Shown here in pieces: positions 14,203-22,199 of a DNA stretch of 23,737 bases (positions within the stretch are counted from its first letter, which is position 1; the number at the start of each line of letters is the position of its first letter). Source of the stretch: Pseudomonadota bacterium (GTDB taxonomy: Bacteria; SAR324; XYD2-FULL-50-16; JAHJRI01). The translations under genes were made by a program, and so were the position numbers. The DNA lies in assembly GCA_022360105.1 (NCBI GenBank), contig JAKSDL010000744.1, positions 1 to 23,737 of the forward strand. The letters run 5' to 3'. Below the pieces are notes generated by a model, which had not been told where the DNA came from, did not search any database, and was given only the letters and a program-made list of their open reading frames with translations.

Positions 14203-15288
14203 ATGCTGAACAATTTGACTGATTTCCATTCACGAATTTTATCCTGGTATCACCAAAACAAACGGGATCTACCCTGGCGTAAAACTGCTGACCCCTATTG
14301 CATCTGGATCTCGGAAATCATGTTACAGCAGACGCAGGTTAGGACGGTCATTCCTTACTACAACAGGTTCCTTAAACGATTCCCGACCATTGAAAAACTG
14401 TCTCAGGCAACTTTGGACGATGTCTTGAAACAATGGGAAGGGCTGGGCTATTATTCCAGGGCAAGAAATCTTCATGTTGCCGCTCAGACACTGGCTGAAA
14501 AAAACCTGGGACAGTTTCCCGATAATCGAAACGAGTTGAGAAAGCTACCCGGGATTGGGGATTATACCTCGGCAGCCATTATGAGTATTGCTTTTAACCA
14601 GGCTGTTCCAGCCGTTGACGGAAATATAAAGAGGGTCTTTGCCAGGTTGGCGAGTCTTGATGATCCGGTCAATGCGACGACTTCCAATAAAACGTTTAAC
14701 AGAATGGCGTCTCAAATAATGTATCATGAAGATCCGGGCAGCTATAATCAAGCCTTGATGGAGCTTGGAGCGCTGGTTTGCAAGCCTCAAAATCCTGATT
14801 GTACCAAGTGTCCTGTCTCATCACATTGTACCGCGTTCCAAAATGGAACTGTAGAACAGTTCCCACAAGTCAAAAAGCGTCCCAAGACACCTGAGTATCA
14901 TATTGCCGTGGGAGTTGTTATCAAAGACAAAAAACTACTGATCACCCGCAGGGCTGAAAAAGGTCTTCTGGGTGGTTTATGGGAGTTTCCCGGTGGTAAA
15001 CTTGAAAACAATGAAGAACCAAACAAGGCCTGTATACGGGAAATTAAAGAGGAAACCGGTTTGGATGTGACGACGGTTGAGCATCTGGCAACAGTCAAGC
15101 ATGCTTACTCCCATTTTAAGATAAAGATGGATGTGTTTATCTGTGATTTTGTTTCCGGAGAAGTGGAACTTTCCGGGCCCACCGATCATCGCTGGATAGC
15201 TCCCGAATTAATTGATAAGTATGCCTTTCCCAAAGCCAATCATAAATTCATTTCCAAGCTAAAAAATTGGCAGGGACTTGCTTCCTAA
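14203..15288 (+). CDS. mutY: A/G-specific adenine DNA glycosylase
   Basis: Removes adenine mispaired with 8-oxoguanine. The helix-hairpin-helix LRKLPGIGDYTSAAI is followed by the catalytic Asp in AVDGNIKRVFARL, and the catalytic Glu lies in EIMLQQTQV. The [4Fe-4S] loop has the C-x6-C-x2-C-x5-C spacing (CKPQNPDCTKCPVSSHC). The C-terminal domain is Nudix-like and keeps a complete Nudix box (GGKLENNEEP...REIKEETG), which is often degenerate in MutY. Whether it still hydrolyses nucleotides is unknown. I start at ATG 14203 (361 residues); the frame extends to a TTG at 14185, and neither start has a clear Shine-Dalgarno. It depends on Fe-S assembly, the theme of the left end. Confidence 0.94.
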   Translation: MLNNLTDFHSRILSWYHQNKRDLPWRKTADPYCIWISEIMLQQTQVRTVIPYYNRFLKRFPTIEKLSQATLDDVLKQWEGLGYYSRARNLHVAAQTLAEKNLGQFPDNRNELRKLPGIGDYTSAAIMSIAFNQAVPAVDGNIKRVFARLASLDDPVNATTSNKTFNRMASQIMYHEDPGSYNQALMELGALVCKPQNPDCTKCPVSSHCTAFQNGTVEQFPQVKKRPKTPEYHIAVGVVIKDKKLLITRRAEKGLLGGLWEFPGGKLENNEEPNKACIREIKEETGLDVTTVEHLATVKHAYSHFKIKMDVFICDFVSGEVELSGPTDHRWIAPELIDKYAFPKANHKFISKLKNWQGLAS

Positions 15289-15432
15289 GTCTATAATTTT
15301 TAGAGGTTTCTGGTTGTCTGATCGGATTGTTCAGGCTAACCTTTTAGGAATGATCAGATTGGGAAAAGAACCGGACCTAGACCATTCAACATAAAAGCCA
15401 ACCTGGCAAAACAAACAAGAAGGAGAATATAG

Positions 15433-16914
15433 ATGCTGACCATTGGGGGGATAAAAGACGCAAAACGAAAAACAGCTGATTTGATGGCGATTTACCTGTT
15501 TGAAGGTTCAAAAACCCACGATTTAAGTGCCATTCCGGATGCTAAAACCAAAAAGAAAATTGAAGCGGGTATCAGCAATTTCGAATTTAAAGGCAAAAGT
15601 GGAGAATCCCTGGTTCTGGAAGGCTCTGAAGCAATTAAGAGAATTCTGCTGATTGGACTGGGGAAAAAAGGGAATATGTCCGCTGACAAAGTTCGTGGTG
15701 CGCTGGACCAGGCAGTAAAAAACGGCAACCGCTTGAAAGTCGGCAACCTGGTATCTGCTGTTCCGGCTGCTGAGAAATACCTGGTCAATGCAGTGGAAGG
15801 AGCTTTGCTTTCTTCTTACCAGTTTGACGGATTTTATCAAAAGAAAGACAAGGACAAGGCAAATACGCTGCAAAAACTTGATTTTATTACTACCGCAAAA
15901 GCAGTTGATAAAATAGTTAATGATGCAAAAGCCCTGTTCTCAGCGGTCAATCGATCCAAGGATCTGGTAAACACACCTTCCAACATCGTCACTCCAACCT
16001 ACCTGGAACAGGAAGCAAAAGAGATTGCCAAAGGCAATAAAAAGGTAAAACTGACTGTGTTGAATGAAAAAGATGCCGAAAAACTGAAAATGTATTCTTT
16101 TCTGTCGGTTGGTCGCGGATCTGCCGAACCCTCCAAAATGATTATTCTAAATTACACGGGGAATCCCAAGAGCAAGCAGATCTATGGTGTATTAGGTAAA
16201 GGCATCACATTTGATTCAGGTGGAATTTCTATTAAACCGGGTCATGGCATGTGGCTGATGAAGGCAGATATGGCAGGCAGTGCAGCAGCATTGGGGGTAT
16301 TCAGGGCGGTTACCAACCTTGGATTGAAAATCAATCTGATTACTATTGTGGCTGCCGCCGAAAATATGCCGGGCAGCAAAGCATACAAACCGGGCGATGT
16401 GATTACTGCTTCAAACGGCAAAACCATAGAAGTGACCAATACCGATGCAGAAGGGCGAATGGTGCTGGCAGACGCCTTAGTTTATGCCCAGAAACTTGGA
16501 GCAACTAAATTGATCGATATCGCCACTCTCACAGGTGCCTGTATCGTTTCATTTGGAAATGTTCATACAGCTGTGATGAGTAACAGCCAAGAATGGGCGG
16601 AGGCATATTTAAATTCTGCGAAGCAAAGCGGGGAGAAAGCGTGGCAATTGCCAATGGATGATGAATACAATGATCTTTTAAAAAGTGATATCTGCGACAT
16701 GATCAACGCCAACGAAAACAGAAAAGCCGGTACCATTATCGGAGGTAAATTTCTCGAAAAATTTATTGAAAAAAACACGGAATGGATTCACCTGGACATT
16801 GCCGGAACAGCTTACCTGGATGCACCATCCGGTTATCTCCATAAAAACGCAACAGCTGTTCCCGTACGCACAATTGTCGACCTGTTGCAAAAAGAAGCGA
16901 AGGGCAAAAAATAG
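15433..16914 (+). CDS. pepA: Leucyl aminopeptidase, M17 family
   Basis: A cytoplasmic metallo-aminopeptidase that trims N-terminal residues from peptides, usually a hexamer. The 493 residues are the family length. The C-terminal catalytic domain carries the two-metal ligands and active-site residues: Lys256 and Asp261 in GKGITFDSGG, Asp279 in MKADMAG, and Asp338, Glu340 and Arg342 in NTDAEGRMVLADAL. The N-terminal macro-like domain is more divergent, as usual. ATG 15433 is preceded by a strong AGAAGGAGA ribosome binding site. The gap to mutY is 144 bases and has a 7-bp dyad (TCTGATC 15317-15323, GATCAGA 15352-15358). A clear terminator follows, so pepA is transcribed alone or ends the mutY unit. 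Confidence 0.95.
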   Translation: MLTIGGIKDAKRKTADLMAIYLFEGSKTHDLSAIPDAKTKKKIEAGISNFEFKGKSGESLVLEGSEAIKRILLIGLGKKGNMSADKVRGALDQAVKNGNRLKVGNLVSAVPAAEKYLVNAVEGALLSSYQFDGFYQKKDKDKANTLQKLDFITTAKAVDKIVNDAKALFSAVNRSKDLVNTPSNIVTPTYLEQEAKEIAKGNKKVKLTVLNEKDAEKLKMYSFLSVGRGSAEPSKMIILNYTGNPKSKQIYGVLGKGITFDSGGISIKPGHGMWLMKADMAGSAAALGVFRAVTNLGLKINLITIVAAAENMPGSKAYKPGDVITASNGKTIEVTNTDAEGRMVLADALVYAQKLGATKLIDIATLTGACIVSFGNVHTAVMSNSQEWAEAYLNSAKQSGEKAWQLPMDDEYNDLLKSDICDMINANENRKAGTIIGGKFLEKFIEKNTEWIHLDIAGTAYLDAPSGYLHKNATAVPVRTIVDLLQKEAKGKK

Positions 16915-16942
16915 ATTCTCATAGCTGCCAGTTGAAGGTTCA

Positions 16943-16975
16943 GACGACAATCGGGCGAATTTGTCGTCAGTTTTT
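16943..16975 (+). terminator. Rho-independent terminator of pepA
   Basis: GACGACAA and TTGTCGTC pair perfectly over 8 bp around a 10-base loop. TTTTT follows two bases later. It lies 28 bases after the pepA stop. This is the cleanest terminator in the window. Confidence 0.85.
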
Positions 16976-17095
16976 ATATGATCCTCCTGAATGCGATCCC
17001 AATAGTCTGCAAAGCAAATAATAAAATCAGGAATCGGTTGACCCAATTTTCACGCAGGGAAACTGCCCGCCTTTTTAGGTCCGGGGGTGTTTCTA

Positions 17096-17113
17096 CTGGC
17101 AGTCAGTCAGCTG
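17096..17113 (+). promoter_or_regulatory. Sigma-54-like promoter site before rubrerythrin
   Basis: The site reads CTGGCAGTCAGTCAGCTG. GG and GC are spaced by exactly ten bases and the -24 half is CTGGCA, but the TT before GC is CA. It differs from the TTTCAG group in keeping the GC. A leader of about 140 bases would result. Confidence 0.3.
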
Positions 17114-17157
17114 ATTCATTACATCTTGCTGTGATTTCAAAGCAAGATTTCTTTTGG

Positions 17158-17180
17158 CAAATCGAATAGAAATCGATTTG
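17158..17180. promoter_or_regulatory. Operator-like dyad upstream of rubrerythrin
   Basis: CAAATCGA and TCGATTTG are perfect 8-bp arms with a 7-base centre. No T-run follows. Size and position (about 85 bases before the gene) suit a dimeric regulator. The sequence does not match the PerR or Fur boxes I know. Confidence 0.4.
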
Positions 17181-17203
17181 TTTTGTTCAATTTCCGGATT
17201 GAC

Positions 17204-17222
17204 GGATATGTCTCACATGTCC
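17204..17222. promoter_or_regulatory. Second operator-like dyad upstream of rubrerythrin
   Basis: GGATATGTCTCACATGTCC is symmetric around its central base apart from one mismatched pair (T at 17207, G at 17219). A TTGACG that could be a -35 box begins at 17199 and overlaps its left end, with no convincing -10. Binding here would affect a promoter at this position. Confidence 0.35.
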
Positions 17223-17265
17223 TCAAAACGATCTGGTATTCAAAAATCTAGTTTAGGAGACTCCA

Positions 17266-17814
17266 ATGAAAAAATGGGTATGTAGCGTTTGCGGTTATGT
17301 TCATGAAGGTGACAATCCACCGGAAAAATGTCCTCAGTGTCAGGCACCTGCGGAAAAATTCAATGAAAAGGTAGAAGGTGATATGTCCTGGGCGGATGAA
17401 CACAAGATTGGCGTTGCCAAAGGAGTTGATGCCGAGGTGTTGGAAGGTCTGAAAGCCAATTTTAACGGTGAATGTATGGAAGTGGGGATGTACCTGGCTA
17501 TGAGTCGTCAGGCCGACCGTGAAGGTTATCCGGAAGTCGCTGAAGCATACAAGCGCATTGCCTGGGAAGAAGCTGAACACGCTGCAAAATTTGCAGAACT
17601 ACTGGGTGAAGTAGTGGAAGCAGATACCAAAGCAAACCTGAAAGCTCGTGTAGAAGCAGAACATGGCGCTTGTCAGGGTAAGAAAGATCTGGCAACCAAA
17701 GCAAAACAGCTGAATTATGACGCTATTCATGACACTGTTCATGAAATGTGTAAGGACGAAGCACGCCACGGTGCAGCCTTTAAAGGTCTCCTCTCCAGGT
17801 ATTTCGGAGAATAA
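17266..17814 (+). CDS. Reverse rubrerythrin (rubredoxin-ferritin)
   Basis: A peroxide-reducing di-iron protein of anaerobes. The domain order is the reverse of classical rubrerythrin: a rubredoxin-type Fe(Cys)4 site comes first (Cys6, Cys9, Cys22, Cys25 in CSVCGY and CPQC), followed by the ferritin-like bundle from about residue 50. The bundle has [21 protein letters not shown] and a second half with [13 protein letters not shown], giving the E...ExxH pattern twice. The 182 residues fit the group. ATG 17266 has TAGGAGA upstream. A terminator follows closely, so it is a single-gene unit. The dyads upstream suggest control by oxidative stress, which is inferred. Confidence 0.93.
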   Translation: MKKWVCSVCGYVHEGDNPPEKCPQCQAPAEKFNEKVEGDMSWADEHKIGVAKGVDAEVLEGLKANFNGECMEVGMYLAMSRQADREGYPEVAEAYKRIAWEEAEHAAKFAELLGEVVEADTKANLKARVEAEHGACQGKKDLATKAKQLNYDAIHDTVHEMCKDEARHGAAFKGLLSRYFGE

Positions 17815-17826
17815 GCTCCTGATGAA

Positions 17827-17852
17827 AAGCGGGTTTGCAGACCCGCTTCTTC
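17827..17852 (+). terminator. Terminator of rubrerythrin
   Basis: AAGCGGGT and ACCCGCTT pair perfectly over 8 bp with a 6-base loop, followed by CTTC rather than a pure T-run. The GC-rich stem starts 12 bases after the stop, so termination is likely even with the poor tail. Confidence 0.65.
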
Positions 17853-18060
17853 AAAAGTGTCTCACCTGTACAAAGCGTATCGATACACTGATCCACTTCT
17901 TAGCGAATCTCCCAAAATTTTCAACACAATATTTTGTAATTAAGCCAAAAGACTTAAAGCAAAATTGCATTTTGCTCACATAATTAATTGTTTGAAATAT
18001 AAAGAGAAATATTGTTATTTGTTGTGCTATTGACAAAAAAGTGAAGCTGGTCTTTTTTTG

Positions 18061-18078
18061 ATGGCACGATTATTTCAG
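18061..18078 (+). promoter_or_regulatory. Sigma-54-like promoter site before the small protein gene
   Basis: The site reads ATGGCACGATTATTTCAG. The -24 half TGGCACG is perfect and the -12 half is TTTCA, the same variant as at 119 and 22511. A start near 18089 gives a leader of about 140 bases. The AT-rich DNA upstream could help bending by IHF. Confidence 0.45.
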
Positions 18079-18230
18079 ATAGTAAAAACAAATGGAGGCG
18101 TCAGGTGTATCGCCCCGCATTTCCAACTGAACGTAATAAGAGTTCAGCACATGAATGACGGTGGAATGAAAATCCTGACTATTTTTAAGTTTTGTTTATT
18201 CTGAAATTGGGGGTTAACAAGGAGTTTGCT

Positions 18231-18422
18231 ATGAGTTGGAGACGAGGAAGAAGAGCGAAAAAGAGTGTCTCATTCAACCCGAGCCATAACTATGTAAAAA
18301 GTGCAGTTGAAGACTATTTGAAAAATGGTGGTACTATCAAAAAGATCGAAATGGATGAGGATGCTTACAAAGCTTTCATTAAAATGCGGGATGCGGCAGC
18401 CGATGATTTCCTTAAGGGATAG
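18231..18422 (+). CDS. Small basic protein of unknown function
   Basis: A 63-residue protein with a strongly basic start (SWRRGRRAKK), then NPSHNYVKSAVEDYLKNGG and an acidic, probably helical C-terminal half (EMDEDAYKAFIKMRDAAADDF). No signal peptide or membrane segment. I chose ATG 18231 because AGGAG lies about six bases before it; the in-frame ATG at 18192 lacks such a site. The basic N-terminus could bind nucleic acid, but I cannot assign a family. It stands alone, with a sigma-54-like site about 150 bases upstream and the convergent lgt 20 bases downstream. The good ribosome binding site supports a real gene. Confidence 0.7.
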   Translation: MSWRRGRRAKKSVSFNPSHNYVKSAVEDYLKNGGTIKKIEMDEDAYKAFIKMRDAAADDFLKG

Positions 18423-18442
18423 GCTGCCCGCCAAACGCATTG

Positions 18443-19234
18443 TTATTGGCTTAAACCTGCTGGGTTTCTCAAGGATCTGAAAACGAGATAAATACCCAGC
18501 AGCATAAAAGGTATGCTCAGAAGTTGTCCCATATTGAGCAACCATCCCTCCTCAAACGCCGATTGGTTTTCTTTAAAAAATTCTATTGTCAAACGGGCCG
18601 GCAATAACAACAAAAAAGTCATCCCAAAAAGAAACCCGGGTCTGTTGGCGAAATCCTTCCGCAAGTATAGAAAAACTAAAATGATAAAGATTGTAAGATA
18701 AGCTAACGATTCATAAATCTGCGTAGGGTGCCGGGGAATCATATCCAATCGTTTGTAAATCATTCCCCAATCTCCCGTTGTAGGCTTTCCCACAATTTCG
18801 GAATTAAACAGGTTTCCCATTCGAATCAGGGCAGCTCCAATAGCTGAAGTAATGCCCACCCTGTCCATGATCCACAAAAAAGGTTGATCGGGTGTTTTTC
18901 GAGCGTAAAGATAAAATGCCAGTACAATTCCGACTGCAGCTCCATGACTGGCCAGACCGCCCTGCCAGATTTTCAGTATTTCCAGTGGATTGGATAGATA
19001 ATATCCGGGCTCGTAAAAAAAACAATGACCGAGTCGTGCTCCGACAATTGTGCCGATAATCATATGAAGCATGATACGGTCCAGTGATTCCGGTGGTTTG
19101 GATTCTCTTTGCAAAATCCAATGCCCAAGGATACCACCGGTGATAAATGCGGAAGCGAAGAAAAGACCATACCAGCGCATGGTTAGAAAACCAAAGCTGA
19201 ATATGATGGGGTCGGGGCCCCAGGTAACAATCAT
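18443..19234 (-). CDS. lgt: Prolipoprotein diacylglyceryl transferase
   Basis: An inner-membrane enzyme that transfers diacylglycerol from phosphatidylglycerol to the lipobox Cys of prolipoproteins, the first step of lipoprotein maturation. The 263 residues contain about seven hydrophobic segments. The family signature is LIRMGNLFNSEIVG, with the essential Arg, and the active-site region reads GGLASHGAAVG, where many proteobacteria have SFHGG. RHPTQIYESLAY matches the conserved region before the last helices. It is codirectional with msrAB and starts 63 bases after it, so the two may be co-transcribed. The GGLASHG form is one I associate with Bacteroidota and relatives, a hint about lineage. 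Confidence 0.94.
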   Translation of the reverse strand: MIVTWGPDPIIFSFGFLTMRWYGLFFASAFITGGILGHWILQRESKPPESLDRIMLHMIIGTIVGARLGHCFFYEPGYYLSNPLEILKIWQGGLASHGAAVGIVLAFYLYARKTPDQPFLWIMDRVGITSAIGAALIRMGNLFNSEIVGKPTTGDWGMIYKRLDMIPRHPTQIYESLAYLTIFIILVFLYLRKDFANRPGFLFGMTFLLLLPARLTIEFFKENQSAFEEGWLLNMGQLLSIPFMLLGIYLVFRSLRNPAGLSQ

Positions 19235-19297
19235 CAGAATTTTAGGATAAGGCGATTTATTAAAGAGAAGACCCTGTGAATGCCGGGAAAGAGCTAC

Positions 19298-20377
19298 TTA
19301 TGACTCAAAGAGAGACAAAAACTCGCCATAGCCTTCATCTTCAAGGTTGTCTTTCGGAATAAACCTGAGAGCAGCTGAATTGATGCAAAAGCGCTGCCCG
19401 TTGGGCTCAGGGCCGTCATCAAAAACATGTCCCAGGTGAGAATCACCGTGTTTGCTTCTCACCTCGGTCCGTTTTCGAAACAATGATCTGTCTTCCAATT
19501 CGACGATATTATCAACAACCAATGGCTTTGTAAAACTCGGCCATCCGGTTCCGGAATCATATTTGTGAACGGAACTGAAAAGCGGTTCACCGGAAACAAG
19601 ATCGACATACAACCCTTCGGTTTTATTATCCCAATACTCATTGCTAAAGGCTCTCTCCGTACCGTTTTCCTGGGTCACCTTATACTGCAGAGGAGTTAAC
19701 TTTTGTTTTAGTTCACCTTTGTCGGGTTTGCTGTATTTGGAATTGCTGTTATTTGAAGCCCCGGGTTTGACTTTTCTGTCACCTTTCCAGACTCGATCCA
19801 GAAACGCATCTCTGCCTGAACCACTCCGATATCGTTGATAAGGTAAAGGGCATTTCTTGTGGTATCCCTGGTGATACTCTTCAGCAACATAAAATTGCTC
19901 AGCCTGGATCACTTCAGTCACAACCTTTTTGTCATACCTGCCTGAAGCATCAAGCGCTTTTCGTGATGCTTCCGCCTGCTGCTTCTGCTCTTCACTGTGA
20001 TAGAAAATTGCCGTACCGTACTGGGAGCCCCTGTCTACAAATTGACCGCCTTCATCTGTCGGATCTATCTGTCTCCAGAAAACCTCAAGCAGGGTGTCAT
20101 AGGAAATTTTATTCGCATCAAAGTGAATTTCCACTGCTTCCAGGTGCCCGGTGGAACCTGAGCATACTTCTTCGTAGGTCGGATTCTCTGTGTATCCGCC
20201 GATGTAACCTGAAACAACTTTTTCCACTCCTTCCATTTCCTCAAAAGGGTGCTCCATGCACCAAAAGCAGCCACCGGCAAAGGTGGCTTTTTCAAGCTGA
20301 GAAACTGTTTTGTCTTTAGTTGGAAAAGCAGTCAGTGCTGAGGATAAAAGACTTGAATTGGAAGTTTGATTGGACAT
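19298..20377 (-). CDS. msrAB: Methionine sulfoxide reductase A/B fusion
   Basis: Repairs both stereoisomers of methionine sulfoxide. The MsrA domain (about 30-190) has the active-site motif GCFWCME with Cys37. A linker rich in Asn, Ser and Lys follows. The MsrB domain (about 215-350) has [23 protein letters not shown] and the catalytic Cys331 in [11 protein letters not shown]. The zinc-binding CxxC pairs of some MsrB proteins are absent, making this the zinc-free form. The 359 residues fit an A-B fusion. The first 29 residues precede MsrA without a clear signal peptide, so a cytoplasmic site is likely but not certain. It is divergent from the DUF3179 gene and upstream of lgt. Confidence 0.94.
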   Translation of the reverse strand: MSNQTSNSSLLSSALTAFPTKDKTVSQLEKATFAGGCFWCMEHPFEEMEGVEKVVSGYIGGYTENPTYEEVCSGSTGHLEAVEIHFDANKISYDTLLEVFWRQIDPTDEGGQFVDRGSQYGTAIFYHSEEQKQQAEASRKALDASGRYDKKVVTEVIQAEQFYVAEEYHQGYHKKCPLPYQRYRSGSGRDAFLDRVWKGDRKVKPGASNNSNSKYSKPDKGELKQKLTPLQYKVTQENGTERAFSNEYWDNKTEGLYVDLVSGEPLFSSVHKYDSGTGWPSFTKPLVVDNIVELEDRSLFRKRTEVRSKHGDSHLGHVFDDGPEPNGQRFCINSAALRFIPKDNLEDEGYGEFLSLFES

Positions 20378-20506
20378 GTTTAATTCCTGTTTTAGATGTT
20401 TGTGGTTTGTTTACCAAGGACACATTTTGGGTTTTTTGATGACACACAAATACTACATTCATTTCGTTATCGGTCTATGAGGCGGTTATCAATCATCGGC
20501 TATCTA

Positions 20507-20639
20507 ATGTCATAAACTTAAGGAGACTGTGATTGGTTGTCATCCTGAACGAAAATGAAGGATCTGTCAGAGCCTCCGAGAGATTCTTCACTATCGTTCA
20601 GAATGACATCTTGGCCAACTTTTCTTAAGTTAACGACAT
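20507..20639. repeat. Nested palindromic intergenic repeat, MITE-like
   Basis: Outer arms ATGTCATAAACTTAAG (20507-20522) and CTTAAGTTAACGACAT (20624-20639) match at 14 of 16 positions. Inner 27-base arms (20539-20565 and 20581-20607) match at 23 of 27; they start GTCATCCTGAACGA and end TCGTTCAGAATGAC. This inner unit resembles a palindrome common in intergenic DNA of several phyla. No coding capacity; probably a non-autonomous or REP-type element. Confidence 0.65.
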
Positions 20640-20644
20640 GAATC

Positions 20645-20780
20645 GGCTATCGGTTATCAGTTTGTGGAACTGTTAACGAGGAAATATGAAGATTAACAGG
20701 AACATCATATGACCTGATAAAATTTCCCAATATATCAAACAGAAAGCGAAGCCTTCACAATAGACTGATAACGGATAGCC
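20645..20780. repeat. Inverted GGCTATCGGTTATCAGT repeat
   Basis: GGCTATCGGTTATCAGT (20645-20661) faces ACTGATAACGGATAGCC (20764-20780), matching at 16 of 17 positions around about 100 AT-rich bases. Looser copies of the same motif lie at 20465-20505 and, on the minus strand, 12344-12364. It abuts the palindrome at 20507-20639, so the two may form one compound element. Confidence 0.5.
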
Positions 20781-20947
20781 GTTAACCAAATGATCTATTC
20801 ATTTCTGCAAATTCAATGCTACCTTTTTGAATCAATTGCTTATAAATAGGGATCACCAAAGAACTGGAGGAATGGGAATGTCCCTTGCAGTCAGTTAAGC
20901 AAGCGATTTGGAAAGCATGCTAGCCCACGGTAGAAAAGGGAAACAGA

Positions 20948-21928
20948 ATGTTAGCCAACATATTCAAACCATTCAGGAAAACCCCCTCCATCTTTTTGGG
21001 GGCCGTTTTATTGAGTGCCTGGTTTTCCGCCTCTCCGGGAAAACCGGCGCAGGCCAGTGTTAAAAACGGATTTGACCTGGCAGATTCAATAGTTCCTCAA
21101 AACCGGATATTTCAAGGCGGACCCCCAAGAGATGGTATTCCTTCCATAGACAATCCAAAATTCCTTAAACCAAACGAAGCTGATTTCATGAAACCAAAAG
21201 AACTGGTTTTGGGAGTGGTGGTGGGAAATCAGGCGAAAGCTTATCCGATTCATATTCTTAACTGGCACGAAATTGTAAATGACAAGACAGGCTCAGATCA
21301 TTTTGTAGTAAGTTATTGTCCACTTTGCGGCACAGGAATGGTGTTTTCGGCAAAACTCGAAGGCAGCCTGATGACCTTTGGAGTTTCAGGTCTTTTATAT
21401 AATAGCGATGTATTGTTGTATGACAGGCAGACAGGATCATTGTGGTCGCAGGTCATGCGGAAGTCGATCTCAGGCAAACTCAAAGGAGCGCAACTGGTCC
21501 AGATACCCGCAATGCACACAACCTGGGAGAATTGGCTGCAACGATACCCAAAAACAAAAGTCCTATCCAGGGAAACCGGGGCGATTCGCAATTACGAAAG
21601 AGACCCTTACAGTGGATATGAACTCTCGGAGCATACTTACTTTCCGGTTACAAACAGGGCGCCGCGGGATTACCACCCCAAGGAAAGAGTTCTGGGAGTG
21701 ACTGTGAAGGGCGTTTTCAAGGCGTATCCGTTTCTGGAATTGGCTAAAAAAAATAAAACCAGGTTTGTTGATACCATTGCCGGGAAAAAACTGAATATCC
21801 ATTGGGACAAGAAGAACACGACAAGTTGGGCAACAGATAGCAAGGGTCGGGAATATCCGGTGACTGTCGCCTATTGGTTTGCCTGGTATGCTTTTCATCC
21901 CGGAACCCTGGTTTTTAAAGCTTCGTAA
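20948..21928 (+). CDS. Secreted DUF3179 domain protein
   Basis: A 326-residue protein of the DUF3179 family, whose biochemical role is not established. An N-terminal signal peptide is clear: basic start (KPFRK), hydrophobic IFLGAVLLSAWFSA, and a likely cut after AQA near residue 36, so it should be periplasmic or exported. The family hallmark YCPLCGTGMVF (Cys124, Cys127) is present, with HILNWHEIVND before it (His106) and LYDRQTGSLWSQ after it. Two Cys with nearby His could bind metal or act in redox chemistry; that is inference. AAAGGGA precedes ATG 20948. It is divergent from msrAB across the repeat region and has no coupled neighbour. Confidence 0.9.
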   Translation: MLANIFKPFRKTPSIFLGAVLLSAWFSASPGKPAQASVKNGFDLADSIVPQNRIFQGGPPRDGIPSIDNPKFLKPNEADFMKPKELVLGVVVGNQAKAYPIHILNWHEIVNDKTGSDHFVVSYCPLCGTGMVFSAKLEGSLMTFGVSGLLYNSDVLLYDRQTGSLWSQVMRKSISGKLKGAQLVQIPAMHTTWENWLQRYPKTKVLSRETGAIRNYERDPYSGYELSEHTYFPVTNRAPRDYHPKERVLGVTVKGVFKAYPFLELAKKNKTRFVDTIAGKKLNIHWDKKNTTSWATDSKGREYPVTVAYWFAWYAFHPGTLVFKAS

Positions 21929-22062
21929 CTTTCAACGCTAAAATCCTCCGATTCCTCGATTGAAGCGCTTTCACAGCCTGTTGTTTCAAATTAAAAACCA
22001 TCAATTTTGAGACAAAACTTCCGTAATTTCCAAGTGATCAGCTAACTAATTGAATTTTTGAG

Positions 22063-22106
22063 ATAAATCAAGCAACTGTCTCGTAAATGAGACAAATATG
22101 ATTTAT
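22063..22106. promoter_or_regulatory. Nested dyad around TGTCTC-N6-GAGACA
   Basis: The core TGTCTCGTAAATGAGACA (22077-22094) has perfect 6-bp arms. It is framed by ATAAATCA (22063-22070) and TGATTTAT (22099-22106), also perfect and nearly symmetric about the same centre. The core size suits an activator dimer site. It lies about 420 bases before the sigma-54-like site at 22511, far but not excluded for an enhancer. Confidence 0.45.
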
Positions 22107-22199
22107 GATACATCACCCTCCCTCAATCTGCCATCATTTGCGAATCGATCCGGAATTTTAAACTGATTAAGTCATAAATAACGCTGTTTTTTTTGTAAC

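Larger units (their letters stand above)
16915..17265. other. Gap between pepA and rubrerythrin
   Basis: No gene is visible in these 351 bases. The gap holds the pepA terminator, a sigma-54-like site at 17096-17113 and two operator-like dyads (17158-17180, 17204-17222), all described separately. The concentration of symmetric sites points to a regulated rubrerythrin promoter. Confidence 0.5.
17815..18230. other. Gap between rubrerythrin and the small basic protein gene
   Basis: No gene is visible in these 416 bases. They hold the rubrerythrin terminator, a very AT-rich stretch (about 17920-18060) and the sigma-54-like site at 18061-18078. A TTGACA at 18030-18035 has no acceptable -10 partner at normal spacing. 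Confidence 0.45.
20378..20947. other. Repeat-filled gap between msrAB and the DUF3179 gene
   Basis: No gene is visible in these 570 bases. Most of the middle is repeat: a degenerate GGCTATCGGTTATC-type stretch (about 20465-20505), the nested palindrome 20507-20639 and the inverted pair 20645-20780. AAAGGGA at about 20936-20942 is the DUF3179 ribosome binding site. Confidence 0.55.

Noticed and set aside
14001..14229. Minus-strand frames of 66-70 codons upstream of mutY
   Set aside because: They run across the palindromic element and show no recognised domain or ribosome binding site. I judge them by-products of the repeat.
18030..18058. TTGACA upstream of the small protein gene as a sigma-70 promoter
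   Set aside because: No acceptable -10 hexamer lies 16-19 bases downstream; the region is a T-run.
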